Under the pieces are notes generated by a model. The model was not told where the DNA came from. It searched no databases and saw only the letters and a program-made list of their open reading frames with translations. From Cyanobacteria bacterium SIG26 (GTDB lineage: Bacteria; Cyanobacteriota; Vampirovibrionia; Gastranaerophilales; Gastranaerophilaceae): a DNA stretch of 64,000 nt. The stretch covers positions 1 to 64,000 of the forward strand of contig SUTS01000003.1 in the NCBI GenBank assembly GCA_015152555.1, read 5' to 3'. Both the position numbers and the translations under genes were made by a program. Shown piece after piece: positions 8,377-17,982 of the stretch (its first letter is position 1; each line of letters starts with the position of its first letter).

Positions 8377-10221
8377 CTATTCCACAGTAACAGATTTTGC
8401 CAAATTTCTAGGTTGGTCAACGTCTTTTCCTAAAAATTCAGCAATATAATACGCTAACAATTGAAGAGGTATCATAGCAACAATTGGTGACAAAACTTCA
8501 ATTACTTCAGGCACTTTAATAATGACTTCAAACAAATCGTTTAGTTTTGGATCGTTTGAGTTTGTTAAAGCTATCATACGCGCATTTCTAGCCTTTGCTT
8601 CTTCACTATTTGAAAGTAGTTTCTCATATACAAAACCTTTCATTAAAATAGACAATACTGGCATTGTTTCATCAAGCATAGCAATTGGCCCATGTTTTAA
8701 CTCTCCGGCAGGATAGCCAGTTGCGTTAATATAACTTATTTCTTTTAATTTTAAAGCACCTTCCAGAGCTGTAGGATAATTTATACCTCTTGCGATATAA
8801 ATAAAATCTCTTGTGCTTGCAAACTTTCTGGCACAGTCTTGAATTACTGTTTTGTTGCTTAATATTTGCTCAATTTTTTGTGGTAACAGTAACATTTCAG
8901 CTTTTAAATTAACCAACTCAGACACTGACATAGAGCCTTTTATTTCAGCCATATAAATAGCTAACAAATAAAATGAAGTTAATTGTGCGATATAAGATTT
9001 TGTAGCCGCAACAGATACCTCAATACCTGCATTAACAGGAATTAAGCTATCCGCTTCCCTAGCCATTGCACTATCCGGTCTATTTGTAATAATAAGTATA
9101 TGAGATCCTCGTGCTTTTGATTGTTTAATAGCAGTTAAAGTATCTGCAGTTTCGCCAGATTGCGACACTCCAATAACCAAAGTATGTTCATCCGTTACTG
9201 TTTTTCGATAAATATATTCGCTGGAAGCTTCAACATCAACAGGGATGCCACAAAAATCTTCAACAATATATTTACCAATCATAGCTGCGTGTAACGATGT
9301 ACCGCAAGCAATAACCTGAATTCTATTTAAGTTTTTTAATGTATCCTTATTAAGCTTTACTTCATTTAAAATAATTTGCGAATCGGGTGTGTGCAATTTA
9401 CCAACTAAAATATTACGTATAACATCCGGTTGTTCGTGAATTTCTTTGAGCATAAAGTGTTTATAACCCATTTTGCTTAAAGCAACCGGTTCCCAAGGCA
9501 AAACTTCTATTTTGGGTGAAATTTCAAAACCATTTTCATCTTCCAAAATAAAATCTTTAGCAGAAAGCGTTGCCACTTGATTATCATTTAGATAAACGGC
9601 TTTTTTAGTATGCTTAATAAATGCAGGAACATCTGATGCAATATAATAACCATCGTCATTTAATCCGATGATTAATGGCGCATTTCTTTTAGTAACAACA
9701 ATTTTGTCAGGCTCATTATTATGCATTATACAAAGAGCATAAGCCCCTTGAATTTTCTTTGTTGCAAGCTGTACAGCCTTTGTTAAATCCTTAACTTCCG
9801 CATACATTAAAGCAACTAAATGAGCGACAGTTTCTGTATCTGTTTGAGATTTAAATATACACCCTTCAGATTCCAACTCTAGCCTAAGCTCTTTGTAATT
9901 TTCAATAATACCGTTGTGTACGACAACAAGACTGCCGCAATTGCAAGTATGAGGGTGAGCGTTAACAACAGTTGGGGCGCCGTGTGTAGCCCATCTGATA
10001 TGACCAATACCCATATTAGATTTATTGAACTCATCACTATGTAATGCCAATTCACTACGAAGGTTATTAAGTTTTCCTTCGGCTTTATATACATTTATTG
10101 AAGTTTCTGTCTTTACTGCAATACCAGAAGAGTCGTATCCTCTGTATTCAAGTTGTTCAAGTCCATCTAATAATATATCTGCAACAGGCTTAGAGCCTAT
10201 ATATCCGACAATACCACACAT
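8377..10221 (-). CDS. glmS: Glutamine-fructose-6-phosphate aminotransferase (isomerizing)
   Basis: A 614-aa enzyme making glucosamine 6-phosphate from fructose 6-phosphate and glutamine, the entry to UDP-GlcNAc for peptidoglycan and lipopolysaccharide. The N-terminal class-II glutaminase domain starts MCGIVGYIG with the nucleophile Cys2. Its glutamine-site motifs GHIRWATHG and HNGIIENY follow. Two SIS sugar-isomerase domains fill about 285-614, with GVSQSGETADT in the first, and the conserved C-terminus DQPRNLAKSVTVE is intact. The RBS AAGGGAG precedes the start. The 90-bp upstream gap is too short for a glmS ribozyme. A 55-aa ORF follows in the same transcript. Confidence 0.97.
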   Translation of the reverse strand: MCGIVGYIGSKPVADILLDGLEQLEYRGYDSSGIAVKTETSINVYKAEGKLNNLRSELALHSDEFNKSNMGIGHIRWATHGAPTVVNAHPHTCNCGSLVVVHNGIIENYKELRLELESEGCIFKSQTDTETVAHLVALMYAEVKDLTKAVQLATKKIQGAYALCIMHNNEPDKIVVTKRNAPLIIGLNDDGYYIASDVPAFIKHTKKAVYLNDNQVATLSAKDFILEDENGFEISPKIEVLPWEPVALSKMGYKHFMLKEIHEQPDVIRNILVGKLHTPDSQIILNEVKLNKDTLKNLNRIQVIACGTSLHAAMIGKYIVEDFCGIPVDVEASSEYIYRKTVTDEHTLVIGVSQSGETADTLTAIKQSKARGSHILIITNRPDSAMAREADSLIPVNAGIEVSVAATKSYIAQLTSFYLLAIYMAEIKGSMSVSELVNLKAEMLLLPQKIEQILSNKTVIQDCARKFASTRDFIYIARGINYPTALEGALKLKEISYINATGYPAGELKHGPIAMLDETMPVLSILMKGFVYEKLLSNSEEAKARNARMIALTNSNDPKLNDLFEVIIKVPEVIEVLSPIVAMIPLQLLAYYIAEFLGKDVDQPRNLAKSVTVE

Positions 10222-10311
10222 TGAGTATAATCTCCCTTTTCATACTTATTACGTAAATCTATTTTAACATTAAAAAAAACTTTTTTTTATTCATTAATAT
10301 AATTTTTACAA

Positions 10312-10827
10312 TTAATCTAAAATTGTTATACCAGCTCCCATATTTGCCGGCACAACATTATTATATCTATAACTTCTGTTATGTATATTTCCATAACTCA
10401 TTCCCGGCATAAAACCGCCAGATGCAAATGGCATATTCATAATTGGAGGAGTAAACCCAGTAGGTTGCCCAAAAAATCTATTTCTAAATCGTCTTCCAAC
10501 ACCCGAATTCCCTGAATATTGAGTTAAATAATTCCTGTTATAATAATCATCTCTATAATTTTCTAATGCTCTATTCATTCTTTGCGCAATGTTCATTGTT
10601 GGATATGTTGTATTGAATAAACTATTTTCAATACGATTTAAACGTAATCCCGGAGCCTCTTTTGAGTATACTTTACCAAATAAATAATCTTCCATTTGTT
10701 CTAAATCTTGTTGATATGGACTACAGTATGAATTATCTACTCGAGCAACCCTAACGATACGAGCATCTACTGAGACAATAGTTAACAAGAATGATAATAA
10801 AAGACATATAACCGTTATTTTTTTCAT
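10312..10827 (-). CDS. Secreted small protein with tandem L-x-x-x-E-x-x-LF repeats
   Basis: A 171-aa protein with a clear signal peptide (residues 1-22, MKKITVICLLLSFLLTIVSV). Residues 42-62 and 63-84 are two copies of one pattern: L-x-x-[MI]-E-[DN]-x-LF-x-x-x-Y followed by R-[LM]. The rest is rich in Asn, Tyr, Arg and Gly with low complexity, and one Cys (35) lies in the mature part. It is probably periplasmic or outer-membrane associated. The repeat resembles short LF-[GN]-[KT]-x-Y repeats that I associate with secreted proteins of cyanobacterial relatives, but no function can be given. The RBS GAGAGG supports the start. Confidence 0.7.
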   Translation of the reverse strand: MKKITVICLLLSFLLTIVSVDARIVRVARVDNSYCSPYQQDLEQMEDYLFGKVYSKEAPGLRLNRIENSLFNTTYPTMNIAQRMNRALENYRDDYYNRNYLTQYSGNSGVGRRFRNRFFGQPTGFTPPIMNMPFASGGFMPGMSYGNIHNRSYRYNNVVPANMGAGITILD

Positions 10828-10899
10828 ATAAACCTCTCCTCTGTTGGTAATATCTTAAAAACCTATATAATATTTTTCATCAGTAAATTAGCTAATCTT

Positions 10900-10905
10900 T
10901 ACAAT
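10900..10905 (+). promoter_or_regulatory. -10-like hexamer close to the alpha-mannosidase start
   Basis: TACAAT (5 of 6 consensus) ends 12 nt before the ATG at 10918, and no Shine-Dalgarno is present. The pattern suggests a very short or absent 5' leader. Confidence 0.35.
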
Positions 10906-10917
10906 TAGCCAAATTTC

Positions 10918-13002
10918 ATGTCAGATGATAAAATTTTAATCATGAAAAATACTGCTAAAAAGAAAGAAGTTATAGCATATTTACACACACACTGGGATAG
11001 GGAATGGTACAGAGAATTTGAAGTATTTAGACTTCGACTAATTCGAGTATTTGATAATGTTTTGGATTTACTTGAACAAAATAAAATCCCTTCATTTTAC
11101 TTTGACGGTCAAGTTGTGGCCTTACTTGACTATTTGGAACTCAGACCGGAAAAAGAAGATATAATAAGAAAATTAATCAAAGATAAACGATTATTTATTG
11201 GTCCATTTTATTGTTTAGTCGACGAATTCCTAACTGATGGTATTTGTTTTAGAAAAAATCTTGAAATCGGACTCAACATTGCAAAGAGTTTTGGATGTAC
11301 AGATTTTATCGGCTATCTTGCTGATACTTTTGGACATAGCAAAAACATACCGTCTATTTTACAAGAATATGATATTAATAAAGCCATTGTTTGGCGTGGT
11401 TGCGGAGATCTTCCTGCAGAATTTATTTTTAATGGAGTTAATACCGTTAATTTAATACGTGGATATTTTATGGATATTTTTTCTGCGCAAATAAATATTG
11501 ATGAAAAAGTCAAAATTATTAAATCCAACCTTGATATAATTGCAGAAAAATCAGGTGATACCTTATTACTGCCTATTGGTGCTGATCATTTAGGTGTACC
11601 AATTGATATTGCAGATCAAATTATTGCCGTAAATGAGTGTTTGGATAATTATGAAATAAAACTTAGTTCACCTTTTGAATATTTTAACAAAGTAAAGTTT
11701 AAAACCGAACATAAAGATGAATTGAGAGATAATTCAAAAACTTTCATTTTACAAGGTGCATATTCAGCCCGCTTATTACTTAAACAACTAAATACAAAAT
11801 GCTCATATAAACTGGATTTAGCAAATAAATTACAGAATGAATTTGGTAATAATTATCAGAATGCAATTGATTACGCATATAAATTATTATTGCAAAATCA
11901 GGCACATGACGGGATTTGTGGCTGTTCAACAGACGACGTTCATAATGAAAATATAACTCGGTATAAAAAAGTTCTACAAATTGCAGAAACAATTATAGAA
12001 GAAATTAAATTCACAAAATCTCACGATATGGCAATCTCTTTCAAAAACAATAACAAATATAAAATTTTAGAAATTGAACGCGAATTAATTGAAGATAACA
12101 CACAAATTATTTCAACCTGTAAAGGTTTTCCAAAAGAGATTTTATATAATACTGAAAAAATACCGGCGACTGAAGATTATGCAACTATTTACACGTTATT
12201 AAAAGAGTTTAACCCTGATAATAAATCTTCAGATTTGCATGTTGATGATACGAATATTTTTAACTCGAACATACGTTTGGTAATTGAAAATGGTAAACTA
12301 AACCTATACGATAAAGGCACATGTTATAAAAATTTCATCCAATTCGTTCGCTGTAAAGATATTGGTGATACTTATAATTTTGGACCTGTTGTTGATGATA
12401 ACTTTGAAATTGCACAAATCAAATCAGCAAAAGTTATTTTAGATGGTCCGTTACGTTCAACAATGAGAATTAATACATCATTTTTTGATGTTGATATTTC
12501 TTTGAATAAACGTTCAAAGTTATTGAATTTCAATATAAAATGGTTAAATTTATTATCAAATAGACTTTGGCAAGTTCGCTTTAATTTCAAAAAACCGGTA
12601 AAAGAAGTTTTTTCTGAGGATTTGAATTTGCTTATAAGTCGAGAGTTTAACCCAAATTATGAAATAAGAAAAAACTTACCAAAAGAAAAAGGTCATGAAG
12701 CTATGACAAATACAGCTCCAATGCAACGTTTTGCTTGGGCAAATGGTTGTGGGGTAATTACTGATGGTTTGAGTGAATACGAGGTTTTTGATAAATCCCT
12801 GTCTATTACTCTTTTAAGAAGTGTCGGAATTATCTCCAACCCTAAAAATCCTGCAAGAACAACTCCTGCAGGTCCTCCAATACCAACTCCAAAAGCACAA
12901 CAAATTGGAGAAAATAATGTTGAATTCTCTATTGGATTTTTCCCGCTAAAAGATTGGGAATATTATATTGAAGAGATTTACCCGCAAACTATTTTATTTT
13001 AA
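10918..13002 (+). CDS. Glycoside hydrolase family 38 alpha-mannosidase
   Basis: A 694-aa cytosolic enzyme with no signal peptide, probably releasing mannose from imported (phospho)mannosyl oligosaccharides. GH38 sites are visible: the zinc-site motif HTHWDREW (23-30), the region FIGPFYCLVDEF, the nucleophile Asp136 in YLADTFGHS, and the late zinc/substrate motif NQAHDGICGCSTDD (about 327-340). Typical bacterial GH38 enzymes run 850-1000 aa, so the C-terminal beta-sandwich part is reduced. No Shine-Dalgarno precedes either possible start (10918 or Met9 at 10942). It is preceded by a -10-like TACAAT. Mannose 6-phosphate from this activity could reach the ManB-type mutase at the window start, but only in a general sense. 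Confidence 0.88.
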   Translation: MSDDKILIMKNTAKKKEVIAYLHTHWDREWYREFEVFRLRLIRVFDNVLDLLEQNKIPSFYFDGQVVALLDYLELRPEKEDIIRKLIKDKRLFIGPFYCLVDEFLTDGICFRKNLEIGLNIAKSFGCTDFIGYLADTFGHSKNIPSILQEYDINKAIVWRGCGDLPAEFIFNGVNTVNLIRGYFMDIFSAQINIDEKVKIIKSNLDIIAEKSGDTLLLPIGADHLGVPIDIADQIIAVNECLDNYEIKLSSPFEYFNKVKFKTEHKDELRDNSKTFILQGAYSARLLLKQLNTKCSYKLDLANKLQNEFGNNYQNAIDYAYKLLLQNQAHDGICGCSTDDVHNENITRYKKVLQIAETIIEEIKFTKSHDMAISFKNNNKYKILEIERELIEDNTQIISTCKGFPKEILYNTEKIPATEDYATIYTLLKEFNPDNKSSDLHVDDTNIFNSNIRLVIENGKLNLYDKGTCYKNFIQFVRCKDIGDTYNFGPVVDDNFEIAQIKSAKVILDGPLRSTMRINTSFFDVDISLNKRSKLLNFNIKWLNLLSNRLWQVRFNFKKPVKEVFSEDLNLLISREFNPNYEIRKNLPKEKGHEAMTNTAPMQRFAWANGCGVITDGLSEYEVFDKSLSITLLRSVGIISNPKNPARTTPAGPPIPTPKAQQIGENNVEFSIGFFPLKDWEYYIEEIYPQTILF

Positions 13003-13011
13003 TAAATTAAA

Positions 13012-13030
13012 AAGCGGCCCTTGGCCGCTT
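13012..13030. terminator. Bidirectional rho-independent terminator
   Basis: The perfect 8-bp stem AAGCGGCC (13012-13019) / GGCCGCTT (13023-13030) has a CTT loop. On the minus strand a T-rich stretch follows (CTTTTTAATTT), so it best serves the 80-aa minus-strand gene; it also lies 10 bp after the alpha-mannosidase stop. Confidence 0.85.
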
Positions 13031-13083
13031 ATATATTGGGTTTCCTAATCCTTTTCCTAAATCTTTCTCTTATTTCCTAATGA

Positions 13084-13326
13084 TTATCCAACAACTTTTG
13101 AAACAAAGTTTACTGCTTCAAAGAATGAATCTTTTACAAATTCTTTTGCTAATGTCTTAATCGGCCTATTCTCAATACAATCAAATACAAAATATATTGG
13201 ATCTTGAGAATTATTAAATCTCATACGTCTATCTTTATTTTTTAAATAATTAAAATCTTCAATAGATTTTCTTCTTGCAGTTCTTCTTGTCATAGAACCA
13301 AACGGTTGTGCCATTGTAGCTGTCAT
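13084..13326 (-). CDS. Small hypothetical protein (80 aa), basic N-terminus
   Basis: An 80-aa protein starting MTATMAQPFGSMTRRTARRK, followed by a mixed alpha/beta stretch (YFVFDCIENRPIKTLAKEF). There is no signal peptide or membrane segment. The QPFGS near the start resembles the Phe-Gly N-terminal signature of other small proteins in this window. AGAGAG upstream is a plausible RBS, and a strong terminator follows on its strand, so it appears monocistronic. Function unknown. Confidence 0.6.
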   Translation of the reverse strand: MTATMAQPFGSMTRRTARRKSIEDFNYLKNKDRRMRFNNSQDPIYFVFDCIENRPIKTLAKEFVKDSFFEAVNFVSKVVG

Positions 13327-13424
13327 AGTTTTAATCTCTCTCTTATTTATTTCTTACATATATATAAAGTATATAATGTTAAAAAAATTGCTTTTTTTGT
13401 TTTGTATATGTTTACATTTCTTAA

Positions 13425-14834
13425 TTATTTTTCTAAAAAGACCTCATTATCACAACTTACCAGGTTTTTACCAATTGCCCGTTCTAATTCTGCTTTGGCG
13501 GAATTATACTGATAAAGTGAGGTATAATAGGTGAGTTGGGCTTGTTCATAAGTATTTTCAGCATCTTTTAACTCAGTTGGAGACCCTTCGCCAACTCTAT
13601 ATCTACCATAAGAAAGGTCATAATTTTCTTTTGCTTGTTTAACTTGTATAATTGATACAGGTAACTGATTTCTTTTTTCGGCCAAGGTCAAGTATGCATT
13701 TTGAATTTCAAGATAAATATTATTCTGTGTATTTATTGCATTTGCAAGTTCTTTATCATATAAAAATCTAGCTTCTTTTATTTCGTTTTTAACCAACATT
13801 GTATTTATTGTTGGAAAAGTCAAATATCCTCCTATATTGAAACCATAATTTGAATCCCATGATTTTCCACCACGTTGGAATTGTGATTCGAATGATAATG
13901 TAGGTAAAAATGACTTTTTTGCCAATTTTAAAGTTTGATTAGCGGTTTCAACTTTAATTTCTGCTTGTTTCAATTCCGGTCGTGATTCTCTGGCTATCGC
14001 TATTGATTCATCAAAGGTGATATTAATTGGCATAAATTCTAATTTATCGCAAGGATTATATTTTTCTAAATATGGAACTCCCATAATATTATTAAGACGA
14101 GCTTTTGCAAGATTAATCGCATTATCAGCTTGTATTAACTTGAGTTTTGCATTACTTAAATTTGTTTCTGCAATAGTTACATCTACTTTCGGGTTCATAC
14201 CGCTTTTATAAAAAGCTTTTGCTTGATTGTAAAAAAGTTCAAATTTTCTTACTGTATCTTGGGCAACTCGTTTATTTTCGTATGTATACAACAAATTAAA
14301 GTAAGCATCTTTAGTTTGATAAATTACGTTATTTACAATGGCCTCAAAACTTTTTTTATAAGATTCGTAGTCTAATTTTCTAATAGTTGCTTGGTTTTGT
14401 GTAACTCCAAAATCATATAGCATTTGCTGTAATGATATTTGACCAAGTAAAAAATAATTAAATTCTAAATTTTCACCTAACGCATCGGACAATTGAAGTT
14501 GTCTAAGTCTTGTATATCCAGTTTGCCAAGAAAAAGTTGGGAAATAATTTGACCAAACCTGTTTTATTCTGGCATCAGCAGCTAAAATATCTTGAAATGC
14601 GGCATTAATTTGCGGGTTATTACCAAGTGCTATTTTTATACAATTATCCAAAGTTATATCAATATTTTTTTCAACCGAACCGGAAATTATATACTGTGCA
14701 TCTGTGTTTGTAGTAGGCAAAACTTGATTACTATTTGGAAATTCAAAAGGATTTAACTTGTTACCTGATTCAGCGTAACATGTGTAATCAATAGATAAAC
14801 AAAATAAAATTAATATGAATATTTTTTTATTCAT
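13425..14834 (-). CDS. TolC-family outer-membrane efflux protein
   Basis: A 469-aa protein with a signal peptide (1-21, MNKKIFILILFCLSIDYTCY). Two outer-membrane-efflux (OEP) repeats follow, about 60-250 and 270-460, with long amphipathic helices, for example DILAADARIKQVWSNYFPTF and the matching second-half PTELKDAENTYEQAQLTYYT. It would form the trimeric channel-tunnel of an RND pump. Its start overlaps the RND gene by 8 bp and it is the last gene of the run acrA-acrB-tolC. Symbols of the oprM/tolC type would be arbitrary. Confidence 0.92.
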   Translation of the reverse strand: MNKKIFILILFCLSIDYTCYAESGNKLNPFEFPNSNQVLPTTNTDAQYIISGSVEKNIDITLDNCIKIALGNNPQINAAFQDILAADARIKQVWSNYFPTFSWQTGYTRLRQLQLSDALGENLEFNYFLLGQISLQQMLYDFGVTQNQATIRKLDYESYKKSFEAIVNNVIYQTKDAYFNLLYTYENKRVAQDTVRKFELFYNQAKAFYKSGMNPKVDVTIAETNLSNAKLKLIQADNAINLAKARLNNIMGVPYLEKYNPCDKLEFMPINITFDESIAIARESRPELKQAEIKVETANQTLKLAKKSFLPTLSFESQFQRGGKSWDSNYGFNIGGYLTFPTINTMLVKNEIKEARFLYDKELANAINTQNNIYLEIQNAYLTLAEKRNQLPVSIIQVKQAKENYDLSYGRYRVGEGSPTELKDAENTYEQAQLTYYTSLYQYNSAKAELERAIGKNLVSCDNEVFLEK

Positions 14835-17800
14835 TTTTACCTCGAAATCTAAAATTTTTGACTTTTAGAGTCAAATAATCTTTTAAATTTTCAATAAATA
14901 CAAAATATGCAGGGACAAGAAAAGTGCCAATAAATGCAACAGCAATCATCCCTCCTAAAACAGTCATTCCTACAGAATGTCTTGAGGCTGCACCCGCACC
15001 TGAAGCTATAACCAGAGGTATTAAACCTAAAATAAACGCGATATTAGTCATCATAACTGCTCGAAATCTTAATCTTGCAGCTTCGATTGCAGCATCACAA
15101 ACCCCTGCACCATTTTCTTTTGCTTCTTTTGCAAACTCTATAATCAATATAGCTTGTTTAGTACTTAATCCGATAAGCATGACTAATCCGATTTGAGAAT
15201 AAATATCAAGAGCATATCCTGAAATATATTGAAAAAATAAAGCTCCACCCAGTGCAATCGGCGTAATTAACATTACACTAATTGGAAGAAACCAACTTTC
15301 ATATAACCCTACAAGAAATAAATATATAAAAACGAGTGACATAACGAGAATTGGGACAATTTGCCCACTGGAATTTTTTTCTTGCAAAGATGTTCCGGAC
15401 CAAGCGTACCCGATATCTTTTGGAAGAACCTTACCAGAGAGTTTTTCCATAATATTCATTGCTTCACCGGAACTCACACCGGCACTAGGAGAGCCATTTA
15501 AAGTAATTGCAGGATACATATTAAAACGTGTTCTTACATACGGGCCGACTGTATTTTTTGTTTTAATTACAGAAAGTAATGGTACCATTAAGCCAATATT
15601 ATTTTTCACATAGATTTGACTCAAATCCTCCGGAGTTTCTCTAAATTGAGAATCCGCTTGCAAATATACCCTATAAACTCGACCATATTTATTAAAATCA
15701 TTAACATAAGTTTTAGCAAAATATGCATTAATTGCACTGTAAATTTCTGAAACAGATACATTTTGAGCTAAAGCTTTATCAATATCAACATCAATTTGTA
15801 ATTGCGGTAAATTCGCGCTATATGAAGTGTAAACTATTCCTAATTTTGGTTCTTTACTTGCTTCCTTTATAAACTGTATGGCTTCATTATAAAATTCAGA
15901 AGAATTTCTATCTCCCTTATCTAAAAGCTGATATTCAAATCCTCCAAACATTCCCAATCCGGAAATTGCAGGTGGGGAAAACGTTGCAACAGTTGCTGTA
16001 GAATAGGTTGAAAACTCTTTATAAATATTTTTCATAATACCGTTTAATGATTCATTTTTAGATTTTCTTTGTTTCCAAGGCTTGAAATCAGAAACTATGA
16101 ATGCTGTATTTTCTCCGTTCATACCTACAAGCGCTATAGTATCCTTAACGCCGGGGATTTTTAATAATTTTTCTTCAATATCAAATGCTACATCATTAGT
16201 TCTGGAGGCGGATGAACCTTCAGGCAGTTGTACTTGAGTAAAGATTGCTCCTCTGTCTTCATTAGGAATGAACCCCTTTGGAATTAGTAAAAATAACATG
16301 ATTAATCCCAAAATTATAATTGTAAGAGTTCCGAACGTTAGAAAAGAGGAATATGTGAATATACGTACACAATCGACATATAAATCTCTAATTTTGTTAA
16401 ACCAATTATCGAATATTTTTATAAATTTAAAATCGGGGTTATCATCGCCTGATTTCAGTATAATTGCACACAGTGCCGGTGCTAATGTAAGGGCTACAAG
16501 GGTTGATAATGCAATAGAAGAAGATATACATAATGCAAATTGCCTAAACATTTTACCTGTAATTCCACCCATAAATGAGACCGGAACAAATACAGCCATT
16601 AAGACTAATGAGGTTGCAACAACTGCTCCAAGAACCTCTTTCATTGTTGTTTCTGTTGCTTGTTTTGGGGATTTACCTTCTTGGATATGACGTTGTGAAT
16701 TTTCAAGAACAACGATTGCATCATCAACGACTAACCCAACAGCTAAGACAAATCCAAATAATATCAATAAATTTATTGAAAACCCAAACAATTTCATGAA
16801 TATAAAAACTCCAATTAGCGAAACAGGGATTGCGGCAAAAGGAATAAATGCAGCTCGAAATGAACCTAAAAATAGATATGTTACTAATCCGACAAGTATA
16901 ATAGCAATAATAACCGCTTCTACAACTTCGTGTATAGAAGCCCGTACAAATTCAGTTTCATCATGCTGAATTTTATATTCAATATCTTTAGGAAAAGTTT
17001 TACTCAGTTCCTTCATTTTTGCATGTATTTTATCAGACAAATCAATAGCATTTGCTTCCGGCAATTGACTTATTGTGATTATTGCCGCATTTTGCTTGCT
17101 AATTCTGGAGAAAAAAGAATAGCTTTCAGCCCCTAGTTCTACTTTAGCTATATCTTTTAATTTAATCTGAGCACCAGTAGGTAACGATTTAACAATTATA
17201 TTTTCAAATTCAGATACATCTTTTAAACGCCCTGATGTTCGCATTGTAAGTTTAATTAATTGTTTATTATCCATTGGTTCAACACCCAAATCTCCGGCCG
17301 GAGCCTGTATATTTTGGGTTTGAATAGCTTGAGACACCTCATTAACAGACAAGTTATAATTCGCCATTTTATCTGCATTTAACCAAACCCGCATAGCGTA
17401 ATTAGAAGAACCAAAAACAGAAACAGATCCAACCCCTTTTATTCTCGCCAGTTCATCTTTTATATAAATATCTGCATAATTAGATATGAATAAATTATCA
17501 TAAGTACCTGCAGGAGATGTTATAGATATCATTAATAATCCTGGACCACCTGTTGATTTTTTTACAGATAACCCATATCGACGTACCTCTTCTGGTAAAC
17601 GCGGAGTTACTAATTGTAATTGATTTTGAACATTAATCACTGCCATATCAGGATCTGAACCTACTTCAAAATATAATGTTAATTTATATGAGCCATTTTG
17701 CGAGCTTGATGACATATATATCATGTCTTGTACACCATTTAACTGAGCTTCAACTGGCGCAGCAATTGTTGATTCTATAACATCAGAACTTGCTCCTGAA

Positions 17801-17961
17801 TAAGTTGCACTAACAACAACTTGGGGAGGTGTTATTGATGGATATTCTTCAAGTGGTAATGTTTTTAAAAGTATCACTCCCGCAAGTACAATTACAAGCG
17901 AAATAACAATTGCTAATTTAGGTCGCCTTATAAAGAAGTTACCTTGATTGTTTTCGTTCAT
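14827..17961 (-). CDS. RND-family efflux pump, inner-membrane transporter (AcrB/MexB type)
   Basis: A 1044-aa protein of the HAE1 hydrophobe/amphiphile efflux family with the usual 12 transmembrane segments. TM1 is near residues 12-30, followed by a large periplasmic porter domain and a second half that repeats the plan from about 535. The proton-relay region AVGLVVDDAIVVLEN in TM4 keeps both Asp residues. GGITGKMFRQFALCIS and the Gly-rich GLSTKQAILIIEFAKE are family landmarks. It expels drugs, bile salts or lipids through the adjacent adaptor and TolC. Gap to acrA is 21 bp; overlap with tolC is 8 bp. Confidence 0.95.
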   Translation of the reverse strand: MNENNQGNFFIRRPKLAIVISLVIVLAGVILLKTLPLEEYPSITPPQVVVSATYSGASSDVIESTIAAPVEAQLNGVQDMIYMSSSSQNGSYKLTLYFEVGSDPDMAVINVQNQLQLVTPRLPEEVRRYGLSVKKSTGGPGLLMISITSPAGTYDNLFISNYADIYIKDELARIKGVGSVSVFGSSNYAMRVWLNADKMANYNLSVNEVSQAIQTQNIQAPAGDLGVEPMDNKQLIKLTMRTSGRLKDVSEFENIIVKSLPTGAQIKLKDIAKVELGAESYSFFSRISKQNAAIITISQLPEANAIDLSDKIHAKMKELSKTFPKDIEYKIQHDETEFVRASIHEVVEAVIIAIILVGLVTYLFLGSFRAAFIPFAAIPVSLIGVFIFMKLFGFSINLLILFGFVLAVGLVVDDAIVVLENSQRHIQEGKSPKQATETTMKEVLGAVVATSLVLMAVFVPVSFMGGITGKMFRQFALCISSSIALSTLVALTLAPALCAIILKSGDDNPDFKFIKIFDNWFNKIRDLYVDCVRIFTYSSFLTFGTLTIIILGLIMLFLLIPKGFIPNEDRGAIFTQVQLPEGSSASRTNDVAFDIEEKLLKIPGVKDTIALVGMNGENTAFIVSDFKPWKQRKSKNESLNGIMKNIYKEFSTYSTATVATFSPPAISGLGMFGGFEYQLLDKGDRNSSEFYNEAIQFIKEASKEPKLGIVYTSYSANLPQLQIDVDIDKALAQNVSVSEIYSAINAYFAKTYVNDFNKYGRVYRVYLQADSQFRETPEDLSQIYVKNNIGLMVPLLSVIKTKNTVGPYVRTRFNMYPAITLNGSPSAGVSSGEAMNIMEKLSGKVLPKDIGYAWSGTSLQEKNSSGQIVPILVMSLVFIYLFLVGLYESWFLPISVMLITPIALGGALFFQYISGYALDIYSQIGLVMLIGLSTKQAILIIEFAKEAKENGAGVCDAAIEAARLRFRAVMMTNIAFILGLIPLVIASGAGAASRHSVGMTVLGGMIAVAFIGTFLVPAYFVFIENLKDYLTLKVKNFRFRGKNE

Positions 17962-17982
17962 ATTTAAATTTTCTCGGATAGT

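Noticed and set aside
8341-8377. Possible frameshift in the small ORF after glmS
   Set aside because: On re-reading the bases the frame from ATG 8371 to the stop at 8204 is continuous, and the glmS stop at 8377 fits the same count, so no frameshift exists.
10222-10311. glmS ribozyme upstream of glmS
   Set aside because: Only 90 bp separate glmS from the next gene, too short for the ribozyme core, and no matching fold was seen.
13306-13512. 68-aa plus-strand frame over the tolC 3' end
   Set aside because: Overlaps two supported minus-strand genes and has no RBS.
16268-16690. 140-aa open frame opposite the RND pump gene
   Set aside because: Antisense shadow of a strongly conserved coding region; no RBS.
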